Of a DNA stretch of 64,000 nt, positions 25,401 to 34,737 are shown piece by piece. Position 1 is the first letter of the stretch; the number at the start of each line of letters is the position of its first letter. This DNA comes from Gordionus sp. m RMFG-2023 (lineage: Eukaryota; Nematomorpha; Gordioida; Chordodea; Parachordodidae), in assembly GCF_954871325.1 (NCBI RefSeq), contig NC_088776.1:11780052-11844051 (forward strand), in the 5' to 3' direction. Position numbers and translations under genes: made by a program. The notes beneath the pieces were generated by a model. The model did no database searches and was not told the origin of the DNA. It was given only the letters and a program-made list of their open reading frames with translations.

Positions 25401-27071
25401 ATTTGAAAAGATTGGTCTTATAATGAAATACATTTAAAAAATGGAGGAGGCAATATATTGAAATATTTTAACTAGTAGATACTCTTTTCATATATTTAAT
25501 CTATTCCAATTAGGGATGTACCGATTTTTATGAAATCGGATTGGGCCGATATTTCATTCATTTTAAAATATCGGTTATCGGCCAATATTATAAAATATCC
25601 CGATCCGATATAAAATGGCGTTTTTAACAAAAATAAAATGTTATAAAATTTTTTAAAAAAAGTTATATCTAAAATCATTTATTTTTATAAATAAAATCGA
25701 AATCCATTTTTATGTTTTTTAATAATAATTAATTAATAAAAAATTTGCCATATTGTTATTTTTTTTGCCATATTGTTATTTTTTTTGCCATATGTTATTT
25801 TTTTTGCACATTCTGTTGGTGATAATCTCTTCAGAATCTGTTTTTAGTGAAGCTGGTGATATTGACAGTTACCATCATCGCTGCAGGCATTTTGGTATTT
25901 CTAAAAAGAAATCTTCGATATATTAATGTTAAATATTATTTTAAATATTTATTACAAATTTCATAATATATTTGTTTATTACTTATTATGTATATCGATA
26001 AATGTTAATAAAAGTGATTTAACAATAAAAATATTTTATAACTTTTGGAATTGCAATTGAATATAAACTATAATAATTGATCATTATAATATATTTAAAT
26101 GACAAAGTTATGGTATAGTTAAATTATAGATGTTATACTAATAAAAAGTATATTAAAAATTAAAACCATTGGTATCTTTACAGGGTATAAAATTAGATAT
26201 GATATCAGATCGGTAATCGTCCGATATCAATTTAATATCAGGAATATAGGATTGGATCGGCTTCCAAAAAGTGGCATTGGTACACCCCTAGTTAAAATAT
26301 AAGTATTAGCTTCCCTAGCATCTATTGACATTAATTTCAATATTGGTTTAAACATATTCTAGTAAATATAAACAAAATTCCCAATTTTAGAAATTTAGAA
26401 TATATCCTCTAAATTAAACTGCCCCTTGTTCATAGTTATGAGATTTCTGCCCAGTGAAAAATTATAATGTTTTTATAAATATAATCTCAAACCAATAAAA
26501 ATTAAATTTTTAACAGTCCTCTCCAAAAAATGAATAAAATATGAGTATATAATAATCAATTTTTTAAAAGAAATGAGTCTGATGTTCAAAAAATTAAGCA
26601 GAAGCATTGTTTATAGAATATCCAAATATGAAATTAATTAGAATATGAAAATAATTCATGTTTATTTACATCTCTGTCATTTGGACTTGCTTGCAAAATT
26701 TGTTTTAGCCTAAATTGAACTTGGGCAAAATGGGTAGTAAGTGATAATAGGGAATTATTTAATTTTTCATGCTCTTTTTCAAGTTTTTTGAGATTTAAAA
26801 TGTCTAAGGATTTAGAGGGTAAATATTTCCCAGAAATATTACTATGTTTTTCTTCTTCTGCGAAAGCGATAGTTTTAAAATTCTCTCTAAATTAGATAAA
26901 TAATGAAATATTAAAATATTATTTCAACCTTTCATTCATAGGAGGTGAATTACCACCTAATGGAGGCCATCGCTCTGGTAAGGAATATAAATATAATGGT
27001 ACATCCTCGAATAAATCTTGATTTTGTTGAAGATCTTCATTATTATTTATAAAATTATTTTTTTCTTGCAT
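7467..27071 (-). CDS. RUNDC1: RUNDC1, RUN domain-containing protein 1, complete 15-exon gene
   Basis: Exons in coding order: 27071-26929, 26886-26670, 22091-21909, 20243-20136, 19250-19095, 19006-18910, 17230-17163, 16582-16305, 16137-15957, 15720-15622, 15322-15149, 14364-14272, 11978-11881, 11681-11587, 7564-7467. All phases agree and the sum is 2088 nt (695 residues; human RUNDC1 is a little over 600). The N-terminus has a coiled-coil block (LNNSLLSLTTHFAQVQFRL, LLKDLEEFAFKGC, QLKSQLQELENYAYE, LVNPVEIKERLVIQLKTQ). A Cys motif CTCVC follows at about 315, then a His/Asn-rich segment and an acidic stretch near 460 (DDLEEDD). The RUN domain covers about 478-695: HCVRKDFAPRLLELLHHG, HFWDAILNYY, PRKLSRSF, LLSAINDIILAHQHLKRS, NQKLLVPWLRLI, QSWSYLAKT and the terminal LPVDLAIFHLKHMKDAF. 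RUN domains bind small GTPases or cytoskeletal partners; the role of RUNDC1 itself is little known. The start follows the only ATG of an N-terminal exon that splices in phase. Confidence 0.95.
8050..9480 (-). mobile_element. Decayed LINE (non-LTR) reverse transcriptase, copy 1, RUNDC1 intron 14
   Basis: On the minus strand the order of reverse transcriptase motifs is preserved: FSNAFNSLKR near 9350, DPLSSILFCLAS near 9185 (the GDPLG..LF motif) and LNDDILIGSSEEV near 9095 (the DD catalytic pair), followed by a long downstream domain with stops. It is a fossil copy with several frame breaks. The 8260-8350 segment is the reverse complement of part of the + strand copy at 9890-11180. Confidence 0.75.
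9890..11180 (+). mobile_element. Decayed LINE, copy 2 (C-terminal part), RUNDC1 intron 14
   Basis: This is the 3' part of the same LINE family as 8050-9480 but in the opposite orientation. Shared sequence includes CACTGCCTTCTTTGTCAAA followed by CTTCAAAGGC. Near 10200 it encodes a Gly-Ile-Arg plus SFPLPLISSSLS-like stretch, and near 10940-11030 SEGSTIIPWKKDEFITWDFF, which resembles the endonuclease-like C-terminus seen in some non-LTR elements. It is interrupted by the MITE at 10333-10755 and by in-frame stops. Confidence 0.65.
10333..10755. mobile_element. hAT-type MITE inserted in LINE copy 2
   Basis: Inverted tips CAGTGGCGTAGCTA at the start and TAGCTACGCCACTG at the end. The right end contains a GC-rich palindromic block (CCCGGCCGAAGGCCGGGC, then GGGGGCGAAGCCCCC), unlike the surrounding AT-rich DNA. 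The uninterrupted LINE copy (reverse complement of about 8320-8345) reads GTCTCAGGCGTAATTATGAAA across this point, so it acts as the empty site. A clean target duplication could not be picked out. The right end is homologous to that of the 27365-32203 element. Confidence 0.85.
11690..15148. other. RUNDC1 introns 11-13: GC-rich repeat fragments, otherwise nothing seen
   Basis: Outside the RUNDC1 exons at 14364-14272 and 11978-11881 these introns are AT-rich. About 13540-13760 (GGGTAGGTCGAGTTGAG, AAGTGGGTCGGGTCTGG) and 14660-15010 (repeated GGGCGGGTTA) are remnants of GC-motif hAT MITEs of the type seen complete at 24360-24629. Poly-purine/pyrimidine biases were not seen. Confidence 0.45.
18283..18755. 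mobile_element. hAT-like MITE in RUNDC1 intron 6
   Basis: The ends form an imperfect terminal inverted repeat: TAGGGCTGTGCCAATCTA at the left and TTATCGGCACAGCATTA at the right. Subterminal CCGATCCGAGAT and CGGACCTGATCCGAAAT also pair. The middle is AT-rich and noncoding. The target duplication is unclear. Confidence 0.6.
22827..23032 (-). CDS. Ly6/uPAR-like first exon nested in RUNDC1 intron 2 (partial)
   Basis: An open exon starts with ATG at 23032. It has a hydrophobic run that could be a signal peptide (LFLKNIYPILTIYIFLPYSN), then PPPTECFYCYSNPFCG, LNPYWNM and STDPNDVR, ending at a GTAAG|GTTTAT donor (phase 2). The ECxxCxxxxxC spacing and the following NP are typical of the first loop of small GPI-anchored Ly6/uPAR proteins of arthropods. 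The length is not a multiple of three, so it cannot be a simple cassette exon of RUNDC1. Matching downstream exons with the remaining cysteines were not found, so this could be a gene fragment. Confidence 0.4.
23100..23290. repeat. Dispersed repeat (copy 1; others 57970-58165 and 38690-38760)
   Basis: Shares the block GGAATACATTTCCGGTAAAA, then TCAGATTTT, AAAAATGATTT, AGTTGAAAAAATAACACA and TGCCG/TGCCACC with 57970-58165. The first part is also recognisable at 38690-38760. No coding content; class unknown, probably a MITE or SINE-sized element. Confidence 0.6.
23580..23725 (+). repeat. Possible tRNA-derived SINE
   Basis: GGTTTGATTTCCAACTCGGG resembles a degenerate RNA polymerase III B box within a tRNA-like arm, and an A-box-like GAGCTAAGGCTTAAAAGG lies about 40 bp upstream. 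The sequence is more GC-rich than its surroundings. No other copy was recognised in the window, and it does not fold as an intact tRNA by eye. Confidence 0.3.
24360..24629. mobile_element. hAT-type MITE (CAGAGA...TCTCTG) in RUNDC1 intron 2
   Basis: Tips CAGAGACCTGCAG and CTGTAAATCTCTG are inverted. The flanks ATACAAAC (24352-24359) and ATATAAAC (24630-24637) are an 8-bp target duplication with one mismatch. Internal GGCCTGGCCCGGG and CAGGCCCGGCCC blocks are GC-rich palindromic motifs against an AT-rich middle. Related fragments occur at 40905-41150 and 45390-45525. Confidence 0.85.
25512..26293. mobile_element. hAT-like MITE (TAGGGATGTACCGAT) in RUNDC1 intron 2
   Basis: The ends are an imperfect inverted repeat: TAGGGATGTACCGATTTTT at left and CATTGGTACACCCCTA at right. 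Inside each end are paired CCGATAT/ATATCGG motifs. The middle is AT-rich with a small triplication of TTTTTTGCCATATTGTTA near 25742-25810. Target duplication not resolved. Confidence 0.7.
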
Positions 27072-29227
27072 TTATGTTTTTTATTTTAATATTCAAAATA
27101 GACATTCAGAAAAATAAAAATTTATATCAATCAGAATTATAGTGACTGACAATATTGACATTCTACTAATCCTAATGAACATATTCAACTTCCTTATAAA
27201 TGTTTTGATATCTTTTTTAAAAATACGCTTTATCCTCTTTTATAAACTATTTCATAATTGAACTAACATGTATAAATAACAATGATGAGGCGTCAAGTCT
27301 ACTTCTATTATTTTTGAAATTAATAATTATCTTTTATTTAATACCTAAAAACAAGTATCCATATCATAGGCGTCGGGGGGAGGGGGGGCAAGGGGAAATC
27401 CCCCCCCCTCTTTCAGAAATTTATTAATTTTTGTAAATATCATCTTAAGCTAATGTAAAATATCCCTTTTAGTCCACCCCCCACTTCCTGACCCCCAAAA
27501 ATGTATGCATAATTTTTAAACAATAGTTTGAAAGAAAGAATGTAAAAGTTGATATTTTTTTTATAAAACTATTCATCACAATTTATACATTTTTGGAAAA
27601 AAGCATTTATATATAAAAAAGGTAAAGCGAAAATGTTTTTTTATGAAATGGAATATAAGCCAAAGATAAGTCTTAATACAAGAGAAAAATATATTATAAT
27701 TATTAATAATAGATCCATAAAATTACTAAATAATATAATATATCAAATATAATTTCTAATAAAGTGAGTAATTTTAATTTTTTTATCTTAATAAAAGTAA
27801 AATATAATTATAAAACTATTGATAAAATTATATCATAAATTAAATAAAAAAATTAAAGCACAATACAAACAGTGGAATATTATATGTCGTAGATTTACAG
27901 TATATCTAATTTTATCAATTATCATATGACAATCAAGTATTATTTTATTGATATAGCGAATTATATATTTTACAGAAAACTATAAAATATTGATAAGGAC
28001 ATCGGAAAATATCTTTGAAAGATATTGTGGGATGAATAATATGAAGATTAATGTTAATATCATTTTTTATTTAAAATAAATATATGGCGTTAAATAATTG
28101 AGTGCAAATTGTTGTTATATTTATTATCAAGAGCATTGATTAGTAAAATTTGTTAAAATATTAACTGTAATATATTCCTAAATATCAAATATGTCTGTAA
28201 AAGTGGAATTTTACCTAGTATTTTGTAACTAATTCTATATAATAGAGGAATATCAACTAAATGTCTACTTACTTTTTATAACCTAGTAGAAAGCCCGTCA
28301 AAAATGACGGGGAATGAGATTTTTATTCATTTTCTACGATAGATGTCATGTCAGGTTCAAGCTCACAATATTAGGAAGCATTCAAGATCTTATAATTTTA
28401 AAAAGGTTTATCAAGCTCAGCTCAACCCTTAATAATTTGTAAAAGATATTCCCAAGTCAGGTGCAAGCTAATATTAATTTTGAGGTTCCAAGCCCAGTCC
28501 TACCCATTAGAATTTTGAAAATTTTTTCCCGCCTCGAATATAGTTAAATTTTTAATATCCTCACATGAACGGGAAATATCTGATTTATAAATTAATCTAA
28601 TAAGGAAAAAAAACAAATAAATTCCGTATTAAGGGAAACTGGGAAGGCCTGGGCAACCACTTATTAGAGAATCATGACAAATAAAATTAAAATAACCGAC
28701 TCTTATACTTTTTTGTAATATGATCAATTAAAATTATATCTAAAAAATATGTTGTTTATTATATAAGGTTATTGTTGTTTTTCAGATAAATTTAATGTAT
28801 GTCTTGCATTTCTGAAATTATTGGTCAAAGAATTTGATAAGGGATATATATTTTTTTATGTTAAGTAAAAAAAAATGCTGTCTTTTTAAATTACAAAAAT
28901 GCCATTAAACACTAATGAAATTTATATGCAAATGATTTATATATTTTTTAAGATATTTTATTTTATTAACATATAAATTTAGGATAATCTTTTTAAAAAA
29001 TAATGAGGAATATTTATTATGTATTTGATAAAATTAAGAGCAAATCCTTGTTGAAATTTTAATTTTTGATGGAAAAAGTGACAAAATAAATCTGGGCGGT
29101 CGACTGGAGAGGAAATAATTAATGTATAATTTTATATCATTTAGGGTTGTAGATAAAAGTAATGACGGATTACCAAAGCAGTGTACAAAACACAATACGT
29201 CCTGATAAAGATGATATGCCTATGAAC

Positions 29228-29600
29228 GCAAAACGATATTTCTGTCAATGCATTGGTATCCCCCTCTAAAATAGAATCATGAACGACAATGTTAACTAAA
29301 CCATAAAACGGTCGTAAGTATTGTTATAAAGGCCACGACAGAACTACTGCATATTTTTCCATTAATAAAGTTGATGAAATTGGCTGTACTGTACATTCAA
29401 GTTTGAACACGTAAAGCGATATTTCTGTCAATGTCAGAATTGGTATCTCCTTCTAAAATAGAATCATGAACGACAATGTTAACTCAACCATAAAACGGTC
29501 GTAAGTATTGTTATAAAGGCCACGACAGAAATACTGCATATTTTTCCATTAATAACGTTGATGAAATTGGCCGTACTGTACATTCAAGTTTGAACATTCC
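29228..29600. repeat. Tandem direct duplication, ~190-bp unit
   Basis: Two adjacent near-identical units share CGATATTTCTGTCAATG, ATAGAATCATGAACGACAAT, AAACGGTCGTAAGTATTG and GTACTGTACATTCAAG. Differences are a handful of substitutions and a short indel, so the duplication is fairly recent. It sits inside the 27365-32203 element. Confidence 0.85.
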
Positions 29601-29689
29601 TCTAAATATTCATGAAAGTTTCTCAGAGAATCGGATAAAGTAATATTTATATTAACTCCTAGTGAAGTGTATGATAGTACAGAATTAAA

Positions 29690-31300
29690 TGTTTATATTT
29701 GTTATAAAATAGGCGGAGGTAGCATAGGGATTGTGGTCATGGTGATAGAAATATCATTTGGAGAAATGGGTGAAAATAAAATAAACGTAGATATAAAACA
29801 TAAGAAAAAAAAACAAAATAAACCTCCAGATGTGTTCATTTTGAGCGTAGTTCTTTATTATTTTATCTACCAATAACTCTAGAACGGGTAAGGCGTTTGT
29901 TTAATCTTCATTATTTTCTTTGCTTATCTTTAATAATAGATTCATCATGTTTTGTAGCAATGTGAGGGATTAGGGTTAGCCTAGACAAATAAAGAAATCA
30001 GGCAAAAATATAAATAAACTATTGTTGAAATTAAACAAACATTAAAATAATGTAAAACCGATAGATGGGTCAATATTAGATGCATATTTCTAGTAGTTAG
30101 AGGGCTATCATCGAAAAAAAATTTTTGGGGACTTATCAAGCCTATTATGATATTCTAAAAGTTAAAAAATAACATGATGAATGTAATGTTATTAAGATAA
30201 AGGTTAATTAATTGTAAGGTAATTAAAAAATAAGATTAAAATAGGGGGGGAAAAAGAAGGTATAAATTATTATATTATAAAAATTAAATTAAAGGAATTT
30301 ATAAGGTTTTGAGAAATAGTGGTTAATAGATGATAGAGATGGAAAAAAAAGAATGAGATAATAAAATTTAGTGATAAATAAAAATATTTATATTTGTTAA
30401 AAAATAGGTGGAGGTGGCATAGGGATTGTGGTAGTAGTGATAGAAATATCATTTGGAGAACTGGGTGAAAATAAAATAAATAGATATAAAACATAAGATA
30501 AAAAAAAGAATAAACCTCCAGATGACTTCATTTCAAGCGTAGTTCTTTATTATTTTGTCTACCAGTAACTCTAGAACGGGTAAGGCGTTTGTTTAATCGT
30601 CATTATTTTCTTTGCTTATCTTTAATAATAGATTCATCATGTTTTGTAGCAATGTGAGGGATTAGGGTTAGCCTAGACAAATAAAGAAATCAGGCAAAAA
30701 AATATAAATAAACTATTGTTGAAATTAAACAAACATTAAAATAATGTAAAACCGCTAGATGGGTCAATATTAGATACATATTTCTAGTAGTTGGAGGGCT
30801 ATCATCAAAAAAACATTTTGGGGGACTTATCAAGCCTATTATGATATTCTAAAAGTTAAAAAATAACATGATGAATGTAATGTTATTAAGATTAAGGTTA
30901 AGGTTAATTAATTGTAAGGTAATTAAAAAATAAGATTAAAAATGGGGGGAAAATAGAAGGTATAAATTATTATATTATAAAAATAATAAAAATTAAATTA
31001 AAGGAATTGATAAGGTTTGGCTATCATCAGAAAAAAATTTTGGGAGACTTATCAAGCCTATTATGATATTCTATAAGTTAAAAAATAATATGATGAATGT
31101 AATGTTATTATTAAGATTAAGGTTAATTAATTGTAAGGTGATTAAAAAAATAAGATTAAAAAGGGGGGGGGGAAGAAGGTATAAATTATTATATTATAAA
31201 AATAATAAAAATTAAATTAAAGGAATTGATTAGGTTTTGAGAATATAGATAGAAAGAAAAGAATGAGATAATAAAATTTAGTGATAAATAAATTCATTAA
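29690..31300. repeat. Direct repeats, ~700-bp unit, two copies plus a partial third
   Basis: About 29690-30387 repeats as 30388-31020, and a partial third copy runs to about 31300. Shared landmarks are TAGCATAGGGATTGTGGT/TGGCATAGGGATTGTGGT, GTAGCAATGTGAGGGATTAG, AGGGCTATCATC and GTTATTAAGAT(T)AAGG. No conserved reading frame survives across copies. Confidence 0.85.
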
Positions 31301-31667
31301 GGGAGGGGAAAAAAATAAAGAAAGAGTTATTTATAAGGATTGGAGATTATAGATAGGTTAGGATAAGAATATTTAAATATTTGAATATACTTGGTTATCT
31401 TCTTAATTATTGGTTATGAAAGAAAAATATGAGTATAAAAAGATTTCATTAATGTGTAATTGATAATATGAGATGAAAATTGATAAGGTAATCTAAAAAA
31501 TAAAGAAAGGATTAAGTGAAATAAAAAGTTTCATTCATATTTACAAATTTGAGGGAATATTGTTTTTATCAATTCATCCATGTTAGGTATGTGTACACCA
31601 TCAATTCCGTTCATCTGTATGAATAAAATAAAATAAAATCAACAAATAAAAATAAATACGTACCGAT

Positions 31668-31915
31668 GACATGACTTAGCGATGACATGACGTAGCGATG
31701 ACATGGCGTAGCGATGACATGGCGTAGCGATGACATGGCGTAGCGATGACATGGCGTAGCGATGACATGGCGTAGCGATGACATGGCGTAGCGATGACAT
31801 GGCGTAGCGATGACATGGCGTAGCGATGACATGGCGTAGCGATGACATGGCGTAGCGATGACATGGCGTGATGACATGGCGTAGCGATGACATGACGTCA
31901 CGATGACGTAGGAGG
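31668..31915. repeat. 16-bp minisatellite (GATGACATGGCGTAGC)n
   Basis: About 15 units of GATGACATGGCGTAGC, nearly uniform in the middle with variant units at both ends (CTTAGC, ACGTAGC, a shortened unit near 31868). Because 16 is not a multiple of three and no frame of the unit contains a stop on the minus strand, all three minus frames stay open and encode the same 16-residue period (HVIATPCHRYAMSSLR). This is a property of the repeat, not evidence of a gene. Confidence 0.95.
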
Positions 31916-32869
31916 ACATCGAAAATTATAATATAGATAAATTTCTTATACTTGTTTCGAATAAATTATTACCATGCTCTTATATTAATGTATATACAAG
32001 TAATTTATTATATTTTATATAAACTAATAAAAATATATTTCATTTATTTTTTTTATTAAAATTAACCTCCTATCTTGTAAAAATATTTTATGACTATATA
32101 TAAACTAAACCCGGCCGAAGGCCCGCCCCAAATGAGGACTGGGGCGAAGCCTCCAGTAATTTTTTAATCCCCCCCCCTTAGGAAAATCCTGGCTACGCCT
32201 ATGATCCATATGGTGAATTATATTATCTTATAATATATTATATTAATTTTAAAATTATTCCACAAAGAATTCATTAATCTTAAATTTTTCTAATGAGACA
32301 ATTTACTTTATTAAATATTAGAACAATTTTATCCCCCCCCCCTTCCCCCATCAAATAAATTTTCGGTCCTTAAGCCAGGCCTTTGAATGTTTTTGGTAAC
32401 CAAAACACCTCCAAAAATATTTCCGGCCCCCAAATTTAAAAAAATTGATGTTAAAAATCTTCATTAGCCATAAACCATTAAATCCAAAAGAAAAAAAGAT
32501 AAAATTATTTAAATATATGGCTGTCAAAATATGGAACCCTCATAGGACATTTAAATTTAATATTACTTGGAAAAAAGGTATTATAGAGAAAAATACAGAA
32601 ATATCGACGATTTGGTTAACCATCAATGAGCGTATTGATATTATTTGAAATGAATATTTGACTTTATACAACCAGCATATAAGCTACTTTTCGTGGGTCT
32701 GATTTCATTACAATGGTAGAATATAATTTATTCTTCAGGATTTTTATTGCAATATTTTCATATATGCCAGTGAAAAATTCGGAAAAAATTATAAAATTAA
32801 TATCAATAAATGCCCAATATACATCAACTCATATTCAAATTGAATCATATCTATAATAGCAGAAGTAGT

Positions 32870-33230
32870 GTTAGGAACTATCTTAACAAATTTTAACAAA
32901 GATGAGATGCCGTTATTTGCCTATTAAAGCTGATGAGACAAAAAATTTAGCAGTTGTGAAAATTTGAGTTTAATTATTCGATATATTTTTTGTGAAAAAA
33001 CCAAGAGGATTTAATCAAAATAATTGATATAGAAAGTTTTTCTGTTGAAGGCGTTGCAAATTACATATTAAAACAACTTAATGATCAAATCAATTACACC
33101 TTCTAGTTTATTGAGAAAATAGAAAATATAATATAATAACCCAAGCGAATAGTGGAGCTTATATCATGCAATGTTTACAAATATTTTTCTAATTTTAAAG
33201 ATTATTATGAAAAAATAAAACCGAAGTTTG
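32870..33230 (+). mobile_element. Possible decayed hAT transposase remnant
   Basis: One plus-strand frame reads KADETKNLA, followed in shifted frames by a FDIFFVKKPRG-like stretch and SGAYIMQC near 33160. The order resembles the ADETxDIS...VRY...GAxxM region of hAT transposases of the DUF4371/ZMYM-associated type. Several frame breaks are present, and it codes for no intact protein. The adjacent 32445-32648 open stretch may belong to it. Confidence 0.35.
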
Positions 33231-33603
33231 AAAAAATTAATATTTAATCAATAGGCATACCATGGCTTCTACAATTGTCCTCTGTATGAATACTTTTAAA
33301 ATTAATTTTAATGAATCAATCAGTCTAGATTATTATATTAATGTCATTTATTGATTATAAAATTTTCAAAATAAAAGAATTGAAGCCAAAAGATTAATAA
33401 ATGCATTATGAAATTTGAAAAATATATATTAGAATTATACAAAAATTATAGTTTAACTATAAAATAAAGTTATAGAATCATAGTCGCCTAAACCAAACTG
33501 ACCTTTGTCCACTCTTGGAAAAAATTGCTAATAATGACATTATAATTTTATCGCTTTGTTTTAATGGAATATTATACCCCTGCATATTTCCAATCATTTA
33601 AAC

Positions 33604-33807
33604 TAGTCTTGTCAAACTGCTCGATTTATACCGATTTTTAAAAACGGCTAACTCAATATTTTAGCCAGAAAAATATTGCCTAAGCCTCGCGATTTTGCTA
33701 ATAGAAGTATAAACCTTTGTGCCATCTATGAGCAAAGTCTTCAGGCTTGCATAGTATTTTTCTGGATTTTTAAAAATCGGTTCAAATCGAGAAGTTTACC
33801 AATACAA
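33604..33807. mobile_element. Hairpin MITE, AGTGTTGTT family, perfect 8-bp target duplication
   Basis: About 204 bp, two inverted halves (GATTTTTAAAAACGGCTAAC, AGCCAGAAAAATATTGCCTA, AGCCTCGCGATTTTGC and their complements). Flanked by identical ATTTAAAC at 33596-33603 and 33808-33815. The transcript would fold into one long hairpin. Confidence 0.9.
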
Positions 33808-34285
33808 ATTTAAACCTTACAGTTAAAACGGTATAATTACTATTAGAAGATAGAAATTTTACATAAAAATATTTTTAAAAAAATGATATCTAACTAATAT
33901 TATGGAAGCAACTAATTTTTGGTTTGATTTATGGGGAAAACAAAAATACCCAAGACTTTATTCAAATCAGTTTAACAGTATCGATTCTATTAACACAATA
34001 CAGACATCAAATTTATTCGAGAAATATATATCGTTTTTCTAAATGCTTTATATGAAAATAATACCCCCGCTTGGAAAAAAAGTCAAAAACGAATGGCAAT
34101 CTAATAAGGATAGTATATCTTACTTTTCTTGAGAATAGTAAATTATTCGATTAGTTTAAAAGAATTAAATACCAATAATTTATTATTCGGTTCATATGAC
34201 ATAATGAATACCATTAAAAAAAATCGTTCTTTAAAAATTATGGAAGAGGATATACACGAAAAAAGGTGAAGTTTATAAATTTGGA

Positions 34286-34409
34286 TTATCGTATATCTTC
34301 GTTTTTCATGACATCTTTAATGTATTGTTCATATGATTGCCGAAAGTCTGAAGCAAATGAATCAAACTTCATTTTTTCAATGCTGTGCTTACCGGTAGGA
34401 ATGTTAAGG
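34286..34409 (-). CDS. Unassigned terminal-exon-like segment, antisense, upstream of CAP1
   Basis: After an acceptor TTCTCAG|C (34410) the minus strand reads LNIPTGKHSIEK, MKFDSFASDF, RQSYEQYIKD and VMKNEDIR, then stops. Codons are less AT-skewed than the flanks and the residues are mixed and charged, unlike random AT-rich translation. A candidate donor (TATTTTAA|GTTAAA) about 45 bp upstream would match in phase, but that upstream frame closes quickly. The family is not recognised. It may be the 3' end of a short gene divergent from CAP1 or part of an old element. Confidence 0.35.
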
Positions 34410-34737
34410 CTGAGAATTTTATTTTTAATTTAAGTTTTAATAATTTTAACTTAAAATACGAATCCAGTACGGTGTGGTGATAATTTGAAGCATGCAGAAA
34501 GTGTTACTCTTATCCAAAGTATGAAGATGACCCCATCGAGTCATCCTCATTAGTTAAAAAATAGACGTGTTTTATAAAATGTAAAACATATTTTAAATTT
34601 TTGTAATATAACTATTAATTTTTATTAAAAGTGTTCTACATATTATTATTAAACATTTTTTTAAATATTATGTAATTACATACTTCTAAAATAATGATTT
34701 TGTGCCAATATCCTATCGATCACAAATATAGTGGAGG

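Larger units (their letters stand above)
27365..32203. mobile_element. 4.8-kb hAT-type element with perfect 8-bp target duplication
   Basis: The element begins CATAGGCGTCGGGGGG and ends GGCTACGCCTATG. It is flanked by identical ATCCATAT at 27357-27364 and 32204-32211. The right 100 bp (CCCGGCCGAAGGCCCGCCCC, GGGGCGAAGCC, CTTAGGAAAATCCTGGCTAC) is homologous to the right end of the 10333-10755 MITE. No transposase frame was recognised inside. The interior is AT-rich and built of direct repeats (29228-29600, 29690-31300) plus the minisatellite at 31668-31915, so it looks non-autonomous or gutted. It lies about 290 bp upstream of the RUNDC1 start codon, where promoter sequence would be expected. 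Confidence 0.75.

Noticed and set aside
31611-31919. Three overlapping minus-strand frames with a HVIATPCHRYA repeat
   Set aside because: All come from the 16-bp minisatellite, whose unit has no stop in any minus frame; no promoter, splice partner or non-repeat domain.
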